From JBDRNO01 sp043811005 (GTDB taxonomy: Bacteria > Bacteroidota > Bacteroidia > NORP154): DNA of 17,424 nt. The translations under genes were made by a program, and so were the position numbers. How positions within the stretch are numbered: position 1 is the first letter of the stretch; each line of letters begins with the position of its first letter. The stretch spans positions 1-17,424 of the forward strand of contig JBDRNO010000172.1 in assembly GCA_043811005.1 (NCBI GenBank). Direction: 5' to 3'. The notes below the pieces were generated by a model, which worked only from the letters and a program-made list of their open reading frames with translations, did not search any database and was not told where the DNA came from. Positions 6,732 to 13,500 of the stretch are shown piece after piece.

Positions 6732-8158
6732 TCACAGCTTTTTTAATAATTCTTCAACAGCAGTATATCCCGAGCATACAGCTCCTTCCATAGTAGGTAC
6801 ATCCACTTCATTCCTGATCCAGTCACCGGCTAAAAATAAATTATCGAAACCTGTCACGGAGAATGGGCGGAATTTTAAGGTTCCGGGGTCGGTAAGTAAA
6901 TAGCGCTCATGATTTGAAGCATTGCGGACAAAAACATCATAGATCATTCCCGCCAGCTTCGGGTCCTTTGTTTGCGGGATCTTTAAAAATGAACTGAGGA
7001 TGATCTCTTTCAGCTCTTGATCTGAATAATTCTCGTATCCGGTTTCCTGGCCTACCCAACGCAGCACAGAACCATAACTATTGTCCTTTTTATATTCGTC
7101 TATTTTATCCTTATAGTCCGCGATCATGCCCATTGGCTCGTCCAAACCGTTTATACAGGCATCGAGCTTTGGCAATACCCGTTCTTTGATCCACGTTTGC
7201 CATGACATGGTAACGATCGTTTGAAGGTTCTCAATGCCATTGAACCCTTTCCAAAAGCCGGTATCATCTTTATTCAGTTCCATGAAATTATCAACCGGAA
7301 TGGTAACGATAACCGCATCAAACCCATCAATAATTTCCAAAGAATCCGGCAAAACAGGGATCTCTTTTTCCCACTTATTTACACCATGGGGCTTTGGAAT
7401 GGGTTTACCCATCCTCAATCCCGTTATATGTCCATTCTTGTGTATAATTCCTGTCAGCTTCTTATGAAGTTCAATTTTACCTCCAAGCTTTTTATAATAA
7501 TCAACTACCGGCTTAACAAGCTTCTCTCCATAGCTACCGTTGACAAAATAATATTTAGTGCTGCCTCCAAGCAATCTCAACGACTTAAATGCAATGTAGG
7601 CAGATATCTCGTGTGGCCAGTTGAATAAAGCATCTTTGACAAAGCGAAAAAAACGTTTTTTTGTCAGATCCTCATCAAGTCCGTTTTCTATCGCCCAGGC
7701 AGTATAACAGATGTCATCATATTTTTCAATATCTTCCTCGTGCATCATCGTCTTGATATTCTTTGCGTAAAAAGCGGCAAACTTGATATTCTCTCCCGGG
7801 GAATAGCCATTCTTAAACCTGTACCTGGATGCGGTAAAATCTACAAATGAGCCAATCTGATGTATCTTACCTGTGTCTTCCTCATAAAAATATCCTTTGT
7901 TCTTATTGGATACGAAGGTTTTGGATTTATTTACCCCTGCTCTTTTAAGTAAGTCAATAAATCTTTTATAATTTTTAAATATCGCATGAAAGCCATACCC
8001 AACATCATATCCTTTTTCGTCTTTCCATGTAGCGATCTTACCGCCAAAATATTTCCTATATTATACAATGTAACATCTGTTTCCGGCTTCTGTTCCAAAA
8101 GCTTTATACCGGCAGCCAAACCTGCCAGGCCACCTCCAATAATTATTACTCGCTTCAT
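6732..8158 (-). pseudogene. Carotenoid-desaturase-like FAD oxidoreductase, frameshifted
   Basis: The gene begins MKRVIIIGGGLAGLAAG, the FAD-binding Rossmann motif (GGGLAGLAAG, residues 8-17). After the VTLYN strand the frame is lost. Adding one base near the T4 run at 8046-8049 restores GGKIATWKDEKGYDVGYGFH, typical of phytoene/zeta-carotene desaturases and squalene-associated desaturases. The frame then runs unbroken to 6732 and ends in the family's FAD-binding C-terminus LFLAGDWIRNEVDVPTMEG. The repaired protein is about 475 residues, the normal length. The shift must lie between 8046 and 8064. Members desaturate or isomerise long polyprenoids with FAD; the exact substrate is not readable. 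The CrtC-like gene upstream supports carotenoid work. The downstream half alone (starting at 7748) would lack the nucleotide-binding fold. A Tat cysteine protein is coupled downstream. Confidence 0.8.
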
Positions 8159-8198
8159 AGGTGAAAGTTAAAATACGATACTAAAATAATAATAATTA

Positions 8199-8206
8199 CA
8201 AAAATA
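8199..8206 (-). promoter_or_regulatory. Possible -7 box of the desaturase gene
   Basis: TATTTTTG (minus strand) fits the Bacteroidota -7 consensus TAnnTTTG, about 40 bases before the ATG at 8158. The matching -33 box is poor (AAATTT only), so this is tentative. Confidence 0.35.
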
Positions 8207-8240
8207 CTAATTATTTCGGTTAAATTTTTTTAGGTGCTGT

Positions 8241-8415
8241 GGATTGGAGAATGGAAAGTTGAGATTGGAGATTGGTGTTGGAAATTGGAAATTGGAAATT
8301 GGTATTGGATAGTTGACCCCGATACGCTCATACCCTGTTGAATACTTGCCATGCAAATTCCACAGGGTAAACTTCGCTACGTGGCAGGGATTGGAAATTG
8401 GTGTTGGATAGTTGA
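8241..8415. repeat. Degenerate GGAAATT tandem repeat with a 25-bp duplication around a palindromic insert
   Basis: From 8241 to 8316 the sequence is a run of ATTGG/GGAAATT units of about 7 bases. The 25-mer ending TATTGGATAGTTGA (8292-8316) recurs at 8391-8415 with one mismatch. Between the copies is a different sequence (8317-8390) containing ACCCTGT (8332-8338) and ACAGGGT (8362-8368) as inverted arms. The structure looks like a repeat tract split by a small palindromic element, or a duplication made when it entered. Confidence 0.6.
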
Positions 8416-8433
8416 GAATGAAAATTTTGTGTG

Positions 8434-8457
8434 CCGTCAGGTGTTTCCACCTGACGG
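8434..8457. repeat. Perfect 10-bp hairpin, tetraloop TTTC
   Basis: CCGTCAGGTG-TTTC-CACCTGACGG is a perfect stem-loop. It is followed 22 bases later by a near twin (8480-8503) whose loop is the complement, so the pair reads as one element present in both orientations. It is probably a dispersed REP-like palindrome. Confidence 0.75.
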
Positions 8458-8479
8458 TTTTGCGTTGTGTTTCGGTTTA

Positions 8480-8503
8480 CTGTCAGGTGGAAACACCTGA
8501 CAG
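8480..8503. repeat. Perfect 10-bp hairpin, tetraloop GAAA
   Basis: CTGTCAGGTG-GAAA-CACCTGACAG differs from the first hairpin by one base pair and by a complementary loop. GAAA is a stable GNRA-type loop if transcribed on the plus strand. Confidence 0.75.
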
Positions 8504-8517
8504 TACATCATTGTTAA

Positions 8518-8550
8518 AGCTTTTCCAAAGTTTGAAACTTTGGAAAAGCT
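8518..8550 (-). terminator. 33-base perfect palindrome after the CrtC-like gene
   Basis: AGCTTTTCCAAAGTTT (8518-8533), one G, then AAACTTTGGAAAAGCT (8535-8550) form 16-bp perfect arms. It begins five bases past the stop codon of the CrtC-like gene on the minus strand, so it would end or protect that transcript. It could equally be a dispersed repeat placed at a gene end. Confidence 0.6.
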
Positions 8551-8555
8551 GCCAT

Positions 8556-9647
8556 TTATTTGTTCCCTTTTTTTACTTTTCCGAGCAACTCCTGGAAACC
8601 CTTACCTTGAACGGTTTCTCCGTTTTCGTAAACAGCAAGTACTTTACATGGGCCCTCCCAGATCCTTTTGAAAACCAAAACCGGGAATTCATTATTATCC
8701 GTTATGGCTTTAATATTTAGTTTCAATCCATTTCCCGGCACTTCTATTTCCCAATCAACAGGGTATTTCCGTCCGGTATCAGGGCTTTTCCAATATCTTT
8801 TGGCGGTAAATTTCAGATCGGTAAATACTTCGGTTCTCCCGTCAGGATGCAACAATGTTAATCCTATCTGAAGTATTCTGTTGGTTACGGCATTTTTTAT
8901 GAAATATACGTTAATGGCTTGATCATTATCCAAATTTATTCCCCACCAGCCCCACTTAAAGGATTTTATCACCATTTTACCCCATTGGTGGTCATACCAT
9001 GCATCACCAACTAATTCCAGTTCCTGGTCGTTTAATTTCAACAATGCTTTTGCTGACATATGGGGATAGGAATAATAATGCATATCTTCCGGTCGCTTTA
9101 AACCTATAATGCCACTCCCCATCACGAGCATGGGATGACCTTCCTTTTTCAGATCAATAGTAAGCGTGAACTCTTTGTTTGTGAAAAACAGGTGATATAA
9201 TGAATCCTCTTTTTGTAATTTATTATTGCCGTAACACAACCATAACGGTGACCTGGGAGGTTCGCAATGTTTGTATGGTTTTGAAATATACTTATGCCCT
9301 TTGGGCAAAAAAGGTGAATTAAATTTTGTCGACTTGTCAAGAAGTGCATAAAAATATACTGTGTCTTTTTTGAGATCAGTTAATGTATAGAACATGTACC
9401 TGCCCACCTTATTTCTAAAAAAACTTGAAACAAATATATATTCATCCTCCGCAGTACCCTTAGATCTCAAATATCCAAAATAATACCACCATTCAATACC
9501 AGTTCCATGCAAGCGGTCTTCCTCCCCAGGTGAAAATGTAAACCCCGTCTTTTCTAAAGTCTCTCCCTGTCTGTCTTGTCCAAATGCTAAGTTAAAAGAC
9601 AGATTCACTACAATAAAGAGTAATAATATGTTGATAGATTTTTTCAA
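8556..9647 (-). CDS. CrtC-like lipocalin-fold protein (carotenoid 1,2-hydratase family), secreted
   Basis: This 363-residue protein has a signal peptide (residues 1-23, ending LAFG). It then shows the signatures of the CrtC/AttH lipocalin-like family: EWWYYFGYL (52-60), GDAWYDHQWG (214-223) and a C-terminal GKGFQELLG (348-356). CrtC adds water across the terminal double bond of acyclic carotenoids. Related secreted proteins act on other lipids or have unknown substrates, so the reaction is inferred from family only. The Asp-His of the AWYDHQWG motif is present. The start is a TTG at 9645-9647: no ATG lies near and the signal peptide begins right after it. A promoter-bearing repeat (9990-10021) and two possible small ORFs lie upstream. 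The downstream side carries the palindrome cluster. Together with the desaturase it hints at carotenoid modification. Confidence 0.8.
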   Translation of the reverse strand: MKKSINILLLFIVVNLSFNLAFGQDRQGETLEKTGFTFSPGEEDRLHGTGIEWWYYFGYLRSKGTAEDEYIFVSSFFRNKVGRYMFYTLTDLKKDTVYFYALLDKSTKFNSPFLPKGHKYISKPYKHCEPPRSPLWLCYGNNKLQKEDSLYHLFFTNKEFTLTIDLKKEGHPMLVMGSGIIGLKRPEDMHYYSYPHMSAKALLKLNDQELELVGDAWYDHQWGKMVIKSFKWGWWGINLDNDQAINVYFIKNAVTNRILQIGLTLLHPDGRTEVFTDLKFTAKRYWKSPDTGRKYPVDWEIEVPGNGLKLNIKAITDNNEFPVLVFKRIWEGPCKVLAVYENGETVQGKGFQELLGKVKKGNK

Positions 9648-9667
9648 TTTTTAATATGATGCTGTTA

Positions 9668-9802
9668 TTATTCGTTATGAGTTGTTGTTATAAGATTCTT
9701 TTTTTTTAGAAAATGACTCACAATAAAAAGGACTCCAACAATAACGAATGGAATCGTGATGGACAGAATGATACCGAGGCTCATCCAAATCGATTCGTTC
9801 AT
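9668..9802 (-). CDS. Small single-pass membrane protein
   Basis: A 44-residue ORF reads MNESIWMSLG, a single hydrophobic helix (about residues 8-32), then a basic stop-transfer stretch SHFLKKKN and a short polar tail. The layout (N-terminus out, positive residues after the helix) is that of a genuine one-pass membrane peptide. It ends 21 bases before the TTG of the CrtC-like gene on the same strand, so the two are probably cotranscribed. I recognise no family; its role is unknown. Confidence 0.5.
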   Translation of the reverse strand: MNESIWMSLGIILSITIPFVIVGVLFIVSHFLKKKNLITTTHNE

Positions 9803-9827
9803 TTTATATTTAGGATTAAATTATATA

Positions 9828-9953
9828 CTACTCGTTAGGCTTTTCGGTTTCGTCCAGTTTATTATAGTGGTATCTAGTCTCCACTTTTTTTTGTAAGTTA
9901 AGAATGGTGGTAAATATATGATAGTTTTCAGACAGTCGGTAAGGCAAAAGCAC
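9828..9953 (-). CDS. Possible short ORF upstream of the membrane peptide
   Basis: From a GTG at 9953 the frame encodes 41 residues starting LLPYRLSENYHIFTTILNL, then a charged tail ending DETEKPNE and a TAG. The composition looks protein-like, and the frame stays open upstream to the promoter box. The start is uncertain, and no family is recognised. It ends 25 bases before the next ORF on the same strand. It could be a decayed gene end. Confidence 0.3.
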   Translation of the reverse strand: MLLPYRLSENYHIFTTILNLQKKVETRYHYNKLDETEKPNE

Positions 9954-9989
9954 ATTAATGTTATTTATATCGCTAATATATTTATCCCC

Positions 9990-10021
9990 CAAAGATAGTG
10001 AATCTAATGGATTTTCAATTT
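9990..10021 (-). promoter_or_regulatory. Promoter-bearing 32-bp repeat, copy 2 (upstream of the CrtC operon)
   Basis: On the minus strand TTG, 18 bases, then TATCTTTG (9997-9990) form a Bacteroidota promoter facing the small ORFs and the CrtC-like gene. It matches 6487-6518 except at two positions. Confidence 0.6.
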
Positions 10022-10025
10022 TATT

Positions 10026-10153
10026 TATCCCGCATCAAAATTTATTTGAGAACTTTTGCCTCGCTTCGCACGCTGTCGCCAAAGCTTTAGCGTAGGCGCC
10101 CGGAGCTTCACGAAAGCACAGAGGGATAACTTGTCCCATTAGATCGCGGGATA
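10026..10153. repeat. Inverted-repeat-bounded, GC-richer element
   Basis: TATCCCGC (10026-10033) and GCGGGATA (10146-10153) are perfect 8-bp inverted ends. The 112 bases between are visibly richer in G+C than the flanks and non-coding, with further small palindromes (for example around GCTTTAGCGTAGGCGCC at 10085-10101). A short palindrome AACGT-cagatgt-ACGTT follows at about 10157-10173. It resembles a non-autonomous repeat between the two oppositely oriented gene blocks. Confidence 0.5.
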
Positions 10154-10253
10154 CCGAACGTCAGATGTACGTTTTTATTTACAAACCTGTTTACGGTCGG
10201 AATAATGGAAAAAAGTGCTTATAATTGCGGTGAAATTTACCCTTTTTTACTTT

Positions 10254-10484
10254 ATGGAGCAAAATAATTTTAAGAGATCAATTGTCATTCTCATTCATGC
10301 TTTCATTGGCTGGGCATTGTGCGGTGCAACGGTAGGGATAGGCAGAGCTATAACATCCATAGAGATGACATTGATCATTCATGCAATACTTGCCCCGGTC
10401 TTCTTTATTATGATCTCGTTGGTTTTCTTTTGTTTTTTGTATAGTTTTGCTTTAACTTTTAATTTTAGGTCACTCTATACCTAA
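10254..10484 (+). CDS. Short hydrophobic membrane protein, probably C-terminally truncated
   Basis: From the ATG at 10254 (chosen because MEQNNFKRS is a polar start before the first helix; the upstream in-frame ATG adds an odd hydrophobic leader) the product is 76 residues. It has two to three hydrophobic segments (about 9-30, 38-66). The stretch HAFIGWALCGATVGIGRAIT followed by LIIHAILAPVFF resembles small multi-pass membrane proteins I have seen in environmental Bacteria. My recollection is that those are longer, about 130 residues. Here the reading ends at FNFRSLYT, so the gene may have lost its 3' half. Function is unknown. It lies 62 bases before the giant gene on the same strand. Confidence 0.5.
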   Translation: MEQNNFKRSIVILIHAFIGWALCGATVGIGRAITSIEMTLIIHAILAPVFFIMISLVFFCFLYSFALTFNFRSLYT

Positions 10485-10546
10485 ATGTGGACAAGTCACA
10501 ACCAAACAGGGTAAAGATTTCAATTGTAATGAAATGACAGATTAGA

Positions 10547-13500
10547 ATGAATGTTTTAAAAATAATAAAAATATGTCTGTTCATCTTTCTTTCCGGTTTT
10601 ACTTTGTTACTTTTCAACAACCCATCTATTGCCCAGGTTAATCCTTGTACACCTAATACCCCTTCTTATACACTCGATCTGTCAGGTAATCCTAACGGCA
10701 CCTGGGTTTCAGCGCCACCAATTGTAAGAGCCGGTTCTTGTTGCGGTTCTGTATGGCCCGATAGGTGTATAGTATTTTTAATTACTTTAGACTCTGCTGC
10801 TGTGGCAATAAATTTTGAGATTATTTCCGGTGCAGTTCCGGGAGGTTCAATGTTTTATCAAATAGATTGCGGGCCTCCTGTTACTGTTGGTGAACCTATA
10901 TGTCTAAATGGCCCTGGACCTTATGCATTAAGCTTTTGTAAACCGGGCAATAATCTGAATACATATGCTATTACCTCAATTGCAGGGCCTTCCATCCCTC
11001 CTGATGATACTACAGGTATTGGATGTGATCTGACTTTGAGCACCATTGGTTTGGACCCCGCCAGCGTAACCTGGTCTGACATTACATCAGGAACCGGCTT
11101 ATATAACTCCTATTTAAGCTGCACATCAGGTTGCAGCGTTACGGTTGTGACACCTACGCCCCCAGCACCACCATACGTGGATTATGAAGTATGCGGAGCT
11201 CCTGTCACCCCGATTTGTATGCCCCCTGCTCCTTTCTGCGATACGGTAAGAATATATATCACACCGGAATTATTAGTATCTGTCAGTCCTGATCCGGCAG
11301 TTTATTGTGAAAATTTTTCCGGAGTTCAATTATATGGCAACGTAACCGGAGGTGACGGGAATTATTCATATACATGGACAAACTCATACGGAACTGAGGT
11401 TGGTGATTCATTAAATTATTTTGCCGGTTCACCGGGGACCTATGTACTGGAAGTACAAGATGGTAATTATCCTGACTGCCCGGCAGGATTTGATACGGTC
11501 ACTGTAATTGAACAGCCCCTGCCTGAGATTGATGCCGGGAGTGATATTACGATTTGTGAAAATATTACAACCATATCCTTGAATGGAACTGTTACTAATG
11601 CAGCCGGTGGGATTTGGAGCGGAGGAGCCGGAACATTTAATCCAAACAATACAACCATTAATACGATCTATACTCCCGGCGCCTCTGAAATTACTGATGG
11701 ATATGTAATACTGACATTGACCTCCACAGGAAACGGAATTTGTCCTGCTGCAACTGATCAAATATATATTATGTTCTCTTCTGCCCTGAATTTATCAATT
11801 ATCGCTCCACCAATAATATGTTACGGTGATACTGCAACTATTACGGCAAATACAACTGGCGGCCTTCCTCCCCTCACTTATTATTGGAATACCGGGGATT
11901 CAACACAAAGCATTACTGCTCCAGCAGGCACTTATTTCGTTTCAGTATCGGATGCCGGTTTATTCCCCTGCATGGAAACGGCTACTGTCACCATACAGCA
12001 AAATCCATTGTTAACCGTGACAGCATCTCCCAATGATTCTACAAACTGCAATACAATAATTGATATATCCGTAAGCGCTTCAGGCGGAAGTGGAAATTAC
12101 ACATATTGGTGGAGTAACGGGCAAACCAGCACATCTATATCTGTTACACCCGGATCATATTCAGTTATTGTTACCGATGGTTCAGGATGTACGGCTACAG
12201 ATTCGGTGAGCGTAACAGCCACCAATAGTACGATCTCAGCTACTATCAGCCAACCGGGTAATTTATGCTATGGCTCAGTTACTCAAATTTCAGTTACGGC
12301 ATCAGGAGGAACCGGTTTTTACAGCTATCTATGGGACAACGGAGCAACAACAAGTTCAACTGTTGTTGGTTCAGGAACTTACTGTGCATTGGTAACGGAT
12401 ATGACAAATTGCTGGACCACAACTTGTATAAACGTAAATGAAAACCCTGTTTTGACGGCTGAAGTATTTGCAACATCTCCGACTTGTGTGGGGGCTAATA
12501 TTCCTATTATCGCTTCCGCAACCGGAGGGCAAGCCACATATTCATATCTGTGGTCTACGGGGCAATCTACACAAACCATCTATCAACCTGCCGGAACTTA
12601 TACAGTATACGTGATTGATGCCAATTCTTGTACTGACACAGCCAGCGTTACGGTAACTAACGAACCGAATATCAATACCACTGTTATCAGTGCCGGTGTA
12701 AGTTGTTTTAATGGTAATGACGGTAGCGCTACCGTTACTGTTTCGGGTGGTATTCCCCCCTATTATTACAGTTGGGCTCCGTGGGGAGGGGTTAGCGCTA
12801 CTGCAACAAGCTTAATTGCAGGTACTTACATAGTAATTGTTACAGATTCTCTTGGGTGTTCAGAAGTTATCCCGGTATTAATTACCCAACCTGCTGCAAT
12901 ATTTGCATCGGTTTCAAGTTTTTCCGGTCCCTGTTGTTATGGGGGAAGTGACGGCACTGCCACAGTAGGAGTTTCCGGTGGCACACCGGCTTATAGCTAT
13001 TCATGGTCACCAACCGGAGGTTCCGGGCAAACGGCTACCGGCTTATCGGAGAATACTTATACCGTTACCGTTACTGACAGCAATGGTTGCAGTAATACCG
13101 CATCTATAACAATTACAGATCCTGATTTGCTAAATGCAACAATTTCAGGAACCAATGTTAGTTGCTCAGGTGGAAGTGACGGAAGCATTACAGTAAATGC
13201 GTCAGGGGGTACTCCCCCCTATTCTTACATATGGACGCCTAATGTGAGCACTACATCAACTGCTGCTAATTTATCTGCAGGTAATTACTCAGTTACAATC
13301 ACAGATGCACAGGGCTGCTTAACCGCAGATAGCATCACGGTCATTGAACTACCCGGAATTGTGGTCAATGTGTCAAATATAGTTGATGTAAGTTGTTTTG
13401 GCGGAAGTGATGGTGGGGCAACTGCAATTGTTTCGGGTGGAACAATGCCATTCAGCTATCTGTGGACACCCGGTGGAGAAACCACTGCTGCCACCGGCAA

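Noticed and set aside
7221..7628. 135-codon plus-strand ORF
   Set aside because: Antisense to the strongly conserved FAD desaturase frame; a shadow.
8412..8720. 102-codon plus-strand ORF
   Set aside because: Its first half translates the palindromes and the rest is antisense to the CrtC-like gene.
11429..11761. 110-codon minus-strand ORF
   Set aside because: Antisense inside the giant repeat protein, whose biased codons leave long open frames.
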